A stretch of 64,000 nucleotides of DNA, taken from contig JAGFNK010000111.1 of assembly GCA_025769875.1 (NCBI GenBank), forward strand, positions 1 through 64,000, read 5' to 3'. The DNA is from Russula earlei (Eukaryota; Basidiomycota; Agaricomycetes; Russulales; Russulaceae). This document shows positions 21,973 to 32,567 of the stretch, piece by piece. Position 1 is the stretch's first letter, and each line of letters begins with the position of its first letter. Below the pieces are notes generated by a model, which was not told the origin of the DNA, did no database searches, and was given only the letters and a program-made list of their open reading frames with translations. The position numbers and the translations under genes were made by a program.

Positions 21973-23306
21973 CTACTTTCGCCTGTTGTTTTGCATCGTT
22001 AGAATCTGCACAATACGGACACTGAAAAAAGGGTGGCTTCAGCAAAGCCGAAAGTCGACCGAAGGAATATCTCTTACAAGATGTTAAGCATGTCAAGCTC
22101 GAGGCCGATCGCCTCCTTCATGGGATCACGCGCGATAACACCACGCTCAGCTAAACGAGCATGATGTAGAATTTTTTGCGTGCTGCAGATGAGGAAAGAG
22201 ATTTCGGGATGTTGTTAGCGATCAGAATAATTTGATGACATACTCGTAGAGTACAAAGCCACCGAAAACAGCAAGGCCACCATATAGAGAAATGGATTCG
22301 GTAATGGCTAAGGCACGGGTACCAAGGGGAAGGGCCATGGGTGCTAGAGAGGTCAGCGCGACCACAGTGATGCCAGCGAGTAGGGGACCGCCCATGTACA
22401 AATACTTGTCGTTACTGTAAACCAGAGCTAAGATGGATATGGCAAGCGAACGTTCAGATGACCCACGTCGCAGTAGCTCCGATGTAAGACAGCGAGCCGA
22501 CAACGCCACATGTATACAATGCAGCTCGAGAAAGTATGGCTGGGCTCAGGAAGAAGAAGGGGCTAAGTGTCGCGGCCTGACAAGCGTTGAAAGCCTATAG
22601 TGAACATTTTAATACAATGTCCTGCGAGTGGGATGGAAAGACGCCGACCAGCCAAAACATATGCTTTTGGACGGAATTCTCCGGCGATGTATAGAATACC
22701 CCCATCATACTACCGATGCTGCCGACGAGACTGACGCCTAGCACGAGCCCTGCGCAGTACCGGTTAATGGCGTCTGTCACCTCCTCTGTGAGAGTGCTCA
22801 CAAGGGTTCGCCGACATGATGCGAAATGGTAGTCCAGCCCTGAACATGCTGCGAGCTGCCAACGCCGTCAAGACAAGCCCGCCCCCTGTGTACTTGAACG
22901 AATCGTGCAGGTAGGACCGCTCAGCTACAGTAAGGCCGTCTCGCGTATCCCTGTTCAGAAAAACCTCCACGCCAACGATGGTGCCCGCAACCGTAGCCTG
23001 TGAGTTCGTGAGTGTGGATTCGAGGGGACAATAAGGAGCGAACCAACACACAGCTGTGACAGCATAGCGCTTCCAGGTCTCAGCCTGCGACGGACGGGAT
23101 ATAACCGCAGAATCGACGATGCCTCGAGAAATTGGCTGGAAATGTTTAGTGACGAAGTTGGGTGCGCGATTTCGAATTAGTGTTTCTGTGATTCGGGATC
23201 GTGCCGCGCTACTGAAGGGGCGCAGAGGGAAGAGGTGAGGCCCTGAACGAGAGACGCCGGGTCCAAACAACGGCTTCGTGGATGCGAAGAGGCTGAGACG
23301 GAACAT
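21973..23306 (-). CDS. Mitochondrial Bax-inhibitor family protein (GHITM-like)
   Basis: Inner-mitochondrial-membrane protein of the TMBIM/Bax-inhibitor-1 family, related to animal GHITM (MICS1), which has been linked to cristae structure and ion exchange. Inferred exons on the minus strand: 23306-23052, 22997-22802, 22749-22649, 22576-22467, 22414-22244, 22182-22078 and 22021-21973, 328 residues in phase. The N-terminus (MFRLSLFASTKPLFGPGV, SSAARSR) is arginine-rich and looks like a matrix-targeting peptide. Several hydrophobic helices follow, including AATLSPFFFLSPAI and MGGPLLAGITVVALTSLAPM, then GGFVLYDTQKILHHA, a family signature, and an IGLELDMLNIF end. It is head-to-head with the mitochondrial ribosomal protein gene at 23467. 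Confidence 0.9.
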
Positions 23307-23466
23307 GAGGAAGAGATGGTAGTGGTCGAGGTCGAAAAGCGGGATGCCGAGCCATGACGCGTTAATGGCAGTGGCAGAGGCCGGCCCCGATTAATCAGAT
23401 AAGATGTAGATGTGGCGGAAGCAGCCAGCTCACCGAGCACCTGACCCAGCCCACAACACCTTCCTC
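23307..23466. promoter_or_regulatory. Shared 160-bp bidirectional promoter region
   Basis: This is the whole space between the start codons of two nuclear genes for mitochondrial proteins transcribed away from each other. A shared promoter is inferred from the spacing; no specific element was identified. Confidence 0.45.
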
Positions 23467-24096
23467 ATGTCCCAAGCAATAGGCAACGTATGTTCCTTCC
23501 CATACCCTTTGCGCTCGCTAATCTGCTGATAAAACCTATCAGACTGCCCTTGCTTATGCACGCGTATGGCACCATGCAGACGCGAAAGACCGCGTCCTTG
23601 GAAAATTAGCGGAGAGAATAGCAATTGTGCTCATGGGGAAGCATAAGCCAATTTATGACCCAAGCGGTGCGACTTCCCTTTTTTATTCCAATTGTTGTCT
23701 CAAAATATGACCGTAGGAGATAGTCGACTGTGGTGACTATGTGGTTGTGACGAACGCTAGCCATATCAATGTTACTGGGAGGAAGGCGGATCAAATTCTG
23801 TACCGGAAGCACACGCGTTATCCTGGAGGTTTGAAGGAGGTTAAATATAAGGAGATGATGGACAAGAAGCCCGACGAAGTACATCGTTCTCTTGTCTCGC
23901 TTTGGCATCACCGTTTGACGATGAATGTTCTTAGATCATTCGCAAAGCAGTATCAGGCATGCTACCCAAGAACAAGCTTCGTGAAAGACGATTGGAGAGG
24001 TTGCGGATTTTTGATGGCCCAGACATGGGCATCTTCCAGAAAAACATCCTCCGGCGGTGGGAGGATGGGACTCTCAACGGTTCGCCCACTTCATGA
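23467..24096 (+). CDS. MRPL13: Mitochondrial large-subunit ribosomal protein uL13m
   Basis: Structural protein of the mitochondrial large ribosomal subunit. Inferred exons: 23467-23487, 23543-23666, 23724-23878 and 23935-24096, giving 153 residues with consistent phases. Recognition rests on [59 protein letters not shown] and [19 protein letters not shown], all diagnostic uL13 blocks. The first exon (MSQAIGN) holds only seven codons. The neighbour on the left, read in the opposite direction, also encodes a mitochondrial protein. Confidence 0.95.
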
Positions 24097-24663
24097 GACT
24101 TTGCCCTCGGCTTTTTGGCCATCCCAAATCTTTGTCACGACCAGTCTCCAAGATACGTGTACTGGTCAACAATTGCGAGCTTTTGGGCCTGGAATATCGG
24201 TGGCCACTGATTCCTCATGATGAATGTGTACGGCCTTCTGTTTCTACACACTCTAGCTACCCATATCGCATACAAAGCCAAGTCCCTGAATAATAAATGA
24301 CCCCTTTCAGATTCCATTGTCGTGTTGGCCTTAAGGTTGTCACAAGAAGGCTATTAGTAAAGGCTAAGCAGACAGGTTGACATTGATGACAGACAGATAT
24401 GACCACGGGGGCTATGTGAACCATAACGTTTCCGCGTTACCAATGACGTGGAGCCGATCGTAATGCTTGCGCGAAGAAACAGAATGGGACTGCCAGCACG
24501 CTTTTGGTACGATACAAATTCAATGTGCGATTGTACCTGGACACCTTACCTCCGATTTTTAGCGATAAGCTCTTTGAGGATTGACCTGCTGTCATACTAT
24601 AGAGTAACCAAGTTAGGTTTACCTCGCTCACAATGGCATGGTGGTTTGAATGCGTTACATTTT
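24097..24663. other. Intergenic stretch, 0.57 kb
   Basis: Lies between the convergent 3' ends of the uL13m gene and the acidic-tailed protein. Short open frames only; nothing recognisable. Confidence 0.5.
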
Positions 24664-25703
24664 TCAGTCCTCATCGCTGGAAACGATTTCAATTTCCTCA
24701 TCGTCTGACTTGTCGATTTCAGCATTTTCGGAATTCCTGCTCTCCAGAACAGCGCTCTCGTCCTCGGAGAGAAGACCGGCAGCCTCCATCTCTACTTCCC
24801 AACCAAGGGGGATGTGGGGATTTAGTAGCGTCGATACGTGCTCTTGGAGCAACATGCCTTTTTATCGTTTAGCTTTACGCACGCGGCGTGGAATATGTGG
24901 CATACCAATGGCGATGAGCGCTGAACCGTCAAATGCCTTGTACATGTCTAGAACGCTCTCCGGGGACGTTTGACGTTTCCCGCTGCTGAACTCTTTGTCC
25001 TTTGTAACGCCCTCGGCATTCCACAATTTGTTTCCACCCTGTCTCACACCTTCGGCCAAGGGATCGTCGGCATCCGCGATTGAATCCGCGGCCTGCGCAA
25101 GCTTTGCCCTACCATGTCTGTATGCACGCGACAGCAGACCCCGCGTTGCATAATACTGGCTCGCAGAATGGTGAACACACTTCAGCAGGTCCTTTGTTCG
25201 AAAAAAAAAAAAAAAAGTATGGGTGACATGTCACGCGTAGAAGGACGAATGGTTCACACCGAGGAAGGCACGGGCCATGTCATTGTCCCCCTTTCATTCG
25301 CGTTGATCCCGACCCTTGCACGACGAGGACCGTTTCCGAAAGAATTCCCCAAGAACTCCATGCCATCGTCATTCGTGTGACGTCTCTTGCTGCGCCGTGG
25401 AGCACGCGGAAGGATATCCAAGGTGTTACCGGAAAATCGACCACACGCCGGTTCCGAGGACCAGTGGCTTGATGCACGCATTGATGGAGGCTTTGAACGA
25501 GGTGAAAGCGATGTAATTGGGGCCGTGATGTGATGAGGAATTGATGCCCCTTGACTTATGGAAAACGTATAAGAAAAGCCCCAGAAGAACCTTGTAGAAT
25601 CTCCTGTCCGTAGAGACTGTACTATGACGTCGCGGACATACAGTAAATGGCGGGACACGGGACGGGAGCTCATTGGATTGGAGCACGTGGTTGTCGTTCT
25701 CAC
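24664..25703 (-). CDS. Unrecognised nuclear-type protein with acidic C-terminus
   Basis: A plausible spliced gene without a family I know. The last exon (about 24857-24664) reads MLLQEHVSTLLNPHIPLGWE and ends in an acidic tail (DKSDDEEIEIVSSDED, stop at 24664). An intron (about 24858-24903) connects it to an exon reading GRAKLAQAADSIADADDPLA ... SPESVLDMYKAFDGSALIAI. Further upstream come DLLKCVHHSASQYYATRGLL (about 25195) and, beyond a T-rich intron, MARAFLGVNHSSFYA (about 25275). A basic region with RRSKRRHTNDDG lies at about 25390. The 5' exon order and start (possibly 25703) are uncertain. The basic patch followed by an acidic tail suggests a nuclear protein, but that is a guess. Confidence 0.5.
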
Positions 25704-25744
25704 GATGCATGTGGCTTGATACGGACTACGGACTGAACGGCGTC

Positions 25745-26690
25745 CTCACCTCCCTCACAGTAAATTGGATGTCCAGGCCCCAATCATCAAGTCGGCGTCA
25801 TACCCTACCGCGATCTTGCCTCCCCAAGACCAACATGGTTTGCAGTGTTCTCACTCACCCATCCCAGTATCGTCCTGATTGGCACGCCACGTTTCCGTCC
25901 CTCCGTCCACAACAGACTCAGCCCATCTTATGCCACCCCACGCTCCGATGGCGCCTCCTCCCTTTTCAGCTCCGCAACGCAAGGGCTATGGTCCAACATG
26001 ACGCAGTCGATCGTGCCGTCGAGCAAGGCAGCCCACAACGCCTCGCGATTCGGGGCGTCCCTGACCGGCGGGCGGCATTTGAACTCGGGACGTGCGTATC
26101 GGGGGGATCGAGTCTGACGCGAGGCAAAGGTAGCGGCCGCACGTTTCGAGTGTAAGCTTGTGCTCGGCGGCCTTGGCGCTGCGGATGCACGATGCGTTCT
26201 TTCTGCGGTCCGAGGGTCCCCGAAAATTACGTCGACCTCGACGCTCTGGACGCGACATTAGAAAAAGAAAAATGTGGGTCTCACCCTTCTGCCTCCTAAA
26301 AGAGCCCGAGTCCCGTGTCCTGCGTTCCTTCTTAGCTCGAGTTCGGACGAGAAAACAAAGCTCGACCCCTCGTACCTTGAGCGTGGTCATGGCCGCTCGC
26401 AGGTCGCTTTCAACTGCCTGGATAATCGCCACAGAATCGGTCTAGATATGCATCGCACCTGCATCGATACCACATGATGCGTTTGAGTCCCTTGACTTCA
26501 GCGTCGACCGAAGGGCAGAACCCGTCCTAGTAGATTTGATCAGATTCGGATTGGAGGCGGCACGAAATTCGTATCTGGCTGCCTGGGATAAACCCGCTGC
26601 GCATGTGCCCGTCCGCAAGCCTTCAGTCCGTCCGCCCAGGCAGGTTCGTTGAGGTGCAAACGAGGCGCATGTCGGGGAAACGATACTATT
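25745..26690 (-). pseudogene. Allantoinase copy 3, heavily decayed
   Basis: The minus strand is collinear with the intact gene from the HLNEP block (about 26655, read as LHLNEPAWADGLKA) to the end of exon 5 plus the start of its intron (about 25745). The piece AIIQAVESDLRAAMTTLK and the stretch CIRSAKAAEHKLTLETC are recognisable, but the frame is broken repeatedly, the FHAE and central segments are replaced or scrambled (about 26220-26360), and part of the region before SDHSPC is missing. Homology ends abruptly on both sides. Confidence 0.85.
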
Positions 26691-27132
26691 ATCCAGCAAT
26701 TCACATCATCACTGTTACTCAAGATGCTACTTATGCCCCGTGGGCCACAAACTGCCTGAGACACCGATCGACCCGTTGTGAACGTCATGACGGCTGCGTC
26801 ATCACCTTGGTCCTCCATGCTGTTGCTGGCTGTGAGAAGATATTAGAAAGAGTGAGTGAAAAAGAAAGAAAAAAAAAAAAAAAGGGAAAGCGCAACGGGT
26901 TGAGGACACGTGGAGCGGCCGAGCCGTAGGTCTCGCCACGAGGTCTTCCGTGTTGAACAATTGACCAGTGCTCAGTGCTCAGCCCACGAGCGGTTTCGAG
27001 CCGAGCCGTGGCACAATTATCAGTATTTGAATATGCACCCACACCATTATCATACAGGTGCCGAGAATAGTTCAATAAACCTGGGCCATATTCGACTGTA
27101 GTTCATAACGTTCTCGGAACTCCCTCTCCCGC
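26691..27132. other. Intergenic, with poly-A tract and repeat motif
   Basis: Holds a run of about 15 A at 26868-26883, the tandem word GTGCTCAGTGCTCA near 26968 and the motif at 26991-27008 that recurs beyond the other end of the Crinkler gene. No gene is visible. Confidence 0.5.
26991..27008 (+). repeat. CGGTTTCGAGCCG repeat, left flank of the Crinkler gene
   Basis: CGGTTTCGAGCCGAGCCG is found again, with one change, in the same orientation at 29741-29758. The pair brackets the Crinkler-kinase pseudogene. Confidence 0.5.
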
Positions 27133-29635
27133 TCATTCTAGGCCAAACGCTGTGAGCCTCTGCTTCTTCGCCTGCGGGGGCTCCGCATTTTCTCCGATTG
27201 CGTCTGGACGAGGTCGCGTGGCTTTTATCTCAGCAGCCACAATGGCCACGTCCAAAAATGGCCGAGCGAACCATATGCGCCATTCAAGCAACGACGGCCG
27301 CTGGTTTGAGTCATGGGCCATCAGCTTCCTTGCGATCGCCTTCAGGTGTTTGTCTTCTTTTTTGAGTGTGTCAAGAAGATGAAGAATAACACGCCCGCAA
27401 GACCATCGATCGGCCTTGATCGGACTGTGCATCGACTTCCCAATCTCAGGTGCCATCCAATGCTTCGTCCCGTATTCGTCGTCGACCTCCTCGTCCTCGC
27501 CCTTTACTGGCATAGCGATGTCGAAGTCGATTATTTTCACGCAAAAGTCTTGGTCGACGAGAAGGTTGTCAGGCTTGATGTCCCTGTGAGCGATACAATG
27601 CTCGTGAAGATACGCCAGGCCCTCGATGAGGCCCTGGCAGACTTGAGCGACTTGGGAGCCACGTTGCCGACTGCGTACGAAATGAGTCGAGCAACGAGAT
27701 AACGTGATCTGACTTCGGCTTTATGCTATTGAGGAAATTGAAGATCGCGAGCTCGTTCGATTCCTCGTGAACTTTCTTCGCGATTAACTCCGTGCGTGGA
27801 TCTGAGGGCTGATACACGGTGAGAATATGAGGAGGCATCTGAGGACAGACTGTCAGCACAGCACATGTCAAGTCGAAACGGTCATCACACCTCGAACAGT
27901 GGCTCCAACTCAATACCATCAGCCCGCACAATTACCGCCGGTATCACATTATAGCCATAAGCCCCGAGCTCTGCGCAGTCTGTTGCACTTGTGCCCCCAG
28001 CACGACCACCAGCACCAGTCCTTGCATTGTCATTGTCACCGGTCCGTGCGCGTTTCCTCCCACTCCCCTCGTGGGGCGTGTGATATGACTTCATTTTTGA
28101 GACCAACTTGTTGAGTGCATCAGTGTGTCCTTTCGCGTCATCTACGTCTTCCTTGTCGTGGAGAACGTCGTACAACACGCGTATAGACTTGGCGCGGCCT
28201 AACGCGGTGTCCAAGGGAATCGTCTTTTCTTTCGTAATAAACCTATGATGGCTCAGCCTGCGGACGGGTTTATTCATAAAGATCATCTTACGTGGTAGTC
28301 CTTCTGGTTCTGAAACATGAAATATTGAGATGCAATGGCATTGGGCCAAATATATATCGCGATGAGGACGAAGGATTCCTCGTTTTTGAACGCATCCAAG
28401 AATTTGTTTGCGAGCCGGACGACAGCCGCCCCCTCCACAAGCAGCCTGGTACGATCAATAGCTTCGGAATCGAACCCTGCTAAATTGGCCTCTACTGAAG
28501 AGCCGAGGAAGATTTGATTTTGTAATCAGACAATCACTACGAGGCCGAAATTTGCAGATGGTCATTCTCATTTTGGATATCAGAGGTCTTCACATCTCAT
28601 ACCAAGATGGAAAGGCCACGAGTTGCGACCTCTGTGAAAGGGACTATAAATCGCAATAGAACGAGGAATTCAAGAGAGCACGTACAAGGTAATATTGGTT
28701 TTCTCAACACCTAGAGCGCAAAGGACGAGTGGGGGAAAGAGCGTCATGTTCGTGTGATTTTCCTTAAAGGGACGCACGGACCAAAAGTGCTCCCAATTAA
28801 CACGCAGATAGGCAATGTGCGCCATCTCTATCACCCCGGCCTCGCGCGCCGTTTCTCCCTCATGAGATTGGCCCTCGGAGGTCGATTCCTCCGGTGGCCC
28901 ATTCTCGGTGGCCATCTCCGGCGGCCTGGAAATATTCTTCATGATCGAGTAGACTTCCAGCGCGCCTACATTGGGGACGTCAGAATTGACAAATTGACAA
29001 GCTGGCAGACAAGGAACAGGCGTACACGCGGCTTGCTCTCAAGTTTTCTTTCAAAAGTCTCAACAAATTCCGGGACTGATGGCGCAGGCACTATGTCATT
29101 CCGGTCAATATCAGACCTGTCGAAGGCTCCCAGTTTCGCCACTTTGATGAAGATATTGTTGTATTCTCGGAGATTGTCTGAATCGCGCAACGCTTTGGTC
29201 TCTACATTGTTAGGCAACATATTGGTCACAGATGCTCAGCTGGAGAAAGGAAGCATGTGAAGTACTCACCAACCCTGTCGTTCGCAGGATCCGGAGACTG
29301 AGGTATTATTACCCGCACGAGTAGTAGGTGGCCCTCTCGCGGGATGCGCTCCAGCGTCTCACGGGAGTTAAGGCGTACGACAGTATCATTGTTTGTTGAA
29401 AATTCAATGCGGGGAATTAAGTCCTTCGATTGGGTCTCGTTCGCCATGATCATCTCTCGCTCGAGGCAGTTCCACACTTCGAGGTCGGCGGAGTCGACTC
29501 TGGCAAGGTAATTTGACCTCTTGGCTTTGATCAACTCCCGTAAGTCCGTAACGGTGGTGCTGTCCGACACATGCACATAGGTGGGTGCTCCAACGGGTTG
29601 TTGATGAGGACAAAGAAAAGCTTGTTTGTCGTCAT
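27133..29635 (-). pseudogene. Crinkler (CRN)-type gene with protein-kinase tail, broken
   Basis: Crinklers are modular proteins with an N-terminal ubiquitin-like header and variable C-terminal effector domains, often kinase-like, found in oomycetes and some fungi. Here the header starts near 29635 (MTTNKLFFVLINNP) and continues one base out of frame as YVHVSDSTTVTDLRELIKAK, then WNCLEREMI. Middle exons include NNIFIKVAKLGAFDRSDIDR and GALEVYSIMKN. The C-terminal part is a kinase domain: HRDIKPDNLLVDQ (about 27580), IIDFDIAMPVK and KHWMAPEIG, to the stop at 27133. Defects: the header frame break (about 29590), a tandem duplication of an 8-bp unit (ATTGACAA, about 28984-28999) that shifts the frame, and a probable deletion between the N-lobe and helix region (about 27680). 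The DFG motif reads DFD. Several GT-AG introns are otherwise intact. Probably a recent pseudogene. Confidence 0.75.
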
Positions 29636-30075
29636 TATGGTGGTTACAGGACAAACCTGTCCGTGCCACCGCCACGCGCCACGCCACAAAGGTTTGAACG
29701 GCTTACCTCGGCTCAGAGACGGCTCAGGCTCGGCTCGAAACGGTTTCGAGCCGAACCGGTGACAGCACTACGGGGCCGTTATCATCCTGCTGTACTGTAT
29801 ACGGCCGCTTGGCCTTGACACGATAACGAACAGTCGTCTGTTTTCCTCATGAGATGAGATGACTTCGAGTGGTTCTCGGCCGCTCGCTTATTTCGACCTG
29901 ATGCCTGCAAGCTGTGTAAGATCAGTGTTGACTACGCCCCGCTTTGTCGTAAGGCTATAGGATACCGTAGAATTGTATAATGTAAGGACACACAGGGTCG
30001 AGGAATTGACAACGCGCAGATACAGAGTAAAGATAGATATATAGCAAAGTAACAACAAAGGCCCAACGGTGTGCC
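29636..30075. other. Intergenic, with GC-rich palindrome
   Basis: Separates the start of the Crinkler gene from the convergent 3' end of the TBL1-like gene's neighbourhood. It contains the palindromic repeat listed at 29731-29758 and no gene. Confidence 0.5.
29731..29758. repeat. Palindrome and right-flank copy of the CGGTTTCGAGCCG repeat
   Basis: CGGCTCGAAA is followed directly by CGGTTTCGAGCCG, a palindrome with 11-base arms and one odd central base. The right half is the direct repeat shared with 26991-27008. Confidence 0.6.
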
Positions 30076-32362
30076 TCAGGGGGGTGTGCGTGACTTCTGC
30101 AGCGCAGGTATTCGCGTCAAATCGATCAAACCGACCCTATGCGACTGCAGGGAAAGCGCAACACGGTCAACACCGTCTTCGTGCTGTTGCCAAGACATCT
30201 CGAATATCGCACGTTTCGGATGCTCAGAGAACCATGACCAAACTTTCTCCATCTCCTACTTCGTCTCAGTGACACGAAGCAGAACGATGAGAGCAAACGA
30301 GAGCGTACCACTGGGTCGTAAAGGTGGAACCAACCGTCGCCCCCGCCAGTGGCGAGCCAGTTCCCGTCTGGGCTAAACGTGATTGCGTATATCGGCTTTT
30401 TGTGATGCGTAAAAACCTTTAAGCACACGCCCGTGTCAGCATCCCAGAGTCGCGCCGTTGTATCGAATGATGCACTGCACAAATTTAGCAGTGAAAAGAG
30501 GGACAAATTAGAAGAAACACATACGTAGCGACGAGTTCATGACCATTAGCTAATTTCTTGGGACTCCAGCTTACTCCGGTGACCCAATTGCGGTGCCCTT
30601 CCAACACCGTCATCTCGACGTTGACCGTCAGCCGATCGGGTTCAGAGGGCTGCTTTACTTTTCTCATTCCCCATATGCGTACAGTCATGTCATCAGAACA
30701 CGACATGAGGCGCGTTCCTGATGAGTTTGCCTTAATCTGGTTGACTTCTCCATCGTGACCGCTATAGAATCGTTAGCTTCACTGGTGTAGGTCGTTGACA
30801 GATGTCCTACGTGAGGACAGCCACAGGCTCTGCGCGATTGACGCTTAACACGTGAATCACTTTTTCGGCACTACAGCTTGCAAATAGCTCATCATCTAGC
30901 CAATCCAAGTCCAGGCAGATCCCTAGTAAATGAACGCTCGTTAGATACACTCGTGAGATTCAGAACGGCTATTACCTTTATGCTTGTACTGCATACGCCT
31001 CTGTTTCTTCTCAACGTCCCAGAGACACACCGTATTATCCAAACTAGCAGTAGCCAGCCATTTCCCATCCCTGGAAAACCGTGTGGCGAATATTGGACCC
31101 TGACAGGATTCAACGAGATTCAGCGCCGTTGATTTGTCAGTCAATAGTTCCTACTTTGTGCAAGCGACTTTCGAAATACAGCTCGGCAGAAACCGTAAAA
31201 ATACGCAATGTTGCATCATAAGATCCCACCGACAAAAGTGTGCCATGGCAATTCCAGTCCAGGGAGGTGAGGTCTGCGTCAGCTTTCGTGGACGAGCAAT
31301 CCATTGCTTGGTAAGGTTTGAGGAATTTGGTCTTGGCGCTAAGAACTTGCGGTATGTCCCATAGATGGACAAAAGCATCCTTTGAACTGTGTACGGGGAG
31401 ATTAAAGGCGCTCGGTTAGCATATCAAAAGACCCTACCCGGAGCTCAATATGTTGTGGTGAGTAGGGTTCCAAGCACAGACAAAGACCTAAGCGATAGCG
31501 ATTCGGTATTAGTAACCAATCTTGGTGCCGCATGATCACACACTTCTGCCTCGTGTCCCTTCAGTTGGATAATGGCATCGCCGAGGTCTTCATTTTCAGG
31601 TGCTGTTAGTGGTGCTGCCGATATAACTGTGGGGGTTGGTAGTGCAGGTGATTTGGACTTGGGTGACTTGATGCGTTTTGGCCCCTTCTTGCTCGACTCG
31701 GCGCTCTCGCTGTTCGCAGTGCGCACACTGGCTCTCCGCGGAAGGGGCGCTATCATAGGCCGTTTGAGTGACCGCGCCTAAGGCCAATACGCAATCATTG
31801 AAGTAGCGTCGACTCACCATCGGGGTTCTTCTCCTCGACCTCCACGCTACTAGGATCGTCCAATCTTTGTCGCTTATCCGAGTGAGCGTCCTCCGCAACA
31901 GGTGTGCTCGCCTTGCGTTTCTGCACCGAGTCAGAGGGCTCCGATGCGGATGCGGACAAGGGCTCTGTAACAGCGGTGACGGATGGAGGATTGGCAGACA
32001 ACTTGACGGTCGGCTTGATACTCGGGTTCAACGAACAGACATGTGTCTCCAATAAGGAGAAACCGGTGGTGCAGTTGCCGGTCAGGTCATTGTTTCCTCT
32101 CCAGTGCGCTTCTACTTCAGTGTAGAGCAGAGCCTTGACTAAGAGTTCTATGAGCTCTCCCCGAGGAATCTGTTTTTCTAGGTGGACGGAGTGGTGGAGA
32201 TGACCCTCGTTGAGAAGACTGAAAGCGGTATGCTGAAAGCCTAGGGATATATATCAGCAGCGTACAAAAGAGAAAAGAAGTGGAATAACCCGAGTCCTTG
32301 AGGTATGCGTAGATGAGACAGTTGACCTCATCTGCGTTTATGGTTATTGGTGGTGCGGCCAT
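30076..32362 (-). CDS. TBL1/SIF2-like LisH-WD40 co-repressor
   Basis: Homologue of TBL1/TBL1XR1 and yeast Sif2, scaffold subunits of histone-deacetylase co-repressor complexes (SMRT/N-CoR, Set3C) in the nucleus. The gene has about ten exons, all GT-AG. Exon 1 (from ATG 32362) begins the LisH motif ITINADEVNCLIYAYLKDSG, completed after the first intron by FQHTAFSLLNEGHLHHS. A long lysine/serine-rich linker follows, then WD40 repeats: LKGHEAEVFVCAWNP, DAFVHLWDIP, LDWNCHGTLLSVGSYDATLR, FSRDGKWLATASLDNTVCLW, GHDGEVNQIKANSSG, DDMTVRIWGMR, SFDTTARLWDADTGVC and SPDGNWLATGGGDG. The protein ends with KSRTPP, stop at 30076-30078. No lesion was found. It is divergent from the DCAF11-like gene. Confidence 0.9.
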
Positions 32363-32567
32363 GACTAGCGCGCTTTGCAAATTGCGTTGAACAACGCTCG
32401 GATCGACCTTGGTGAATCCGAGGACCCCGAATATTTGGCAGAGTCTGGATGTGCCCGGGGTCCTCTATGACTGATCGCTTAACCTTTCCCGTTCGTAGTA
32501 GAGCTGACTGAATCTTTCTTTTCACCCCTCGCAGAGCTGATGTGTACCCGGATCGGCTCTGTACACA
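32363..32567. promoter_or_regulatory. 205-bp bidirectional promoter of two WD40 genes
   Basis: Complete space between the ATG codons of the TBL1-like and DCAF11-like genes. A shared control region is inferred from the spacing; no individual site is claimed. Confidence 0.45.
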
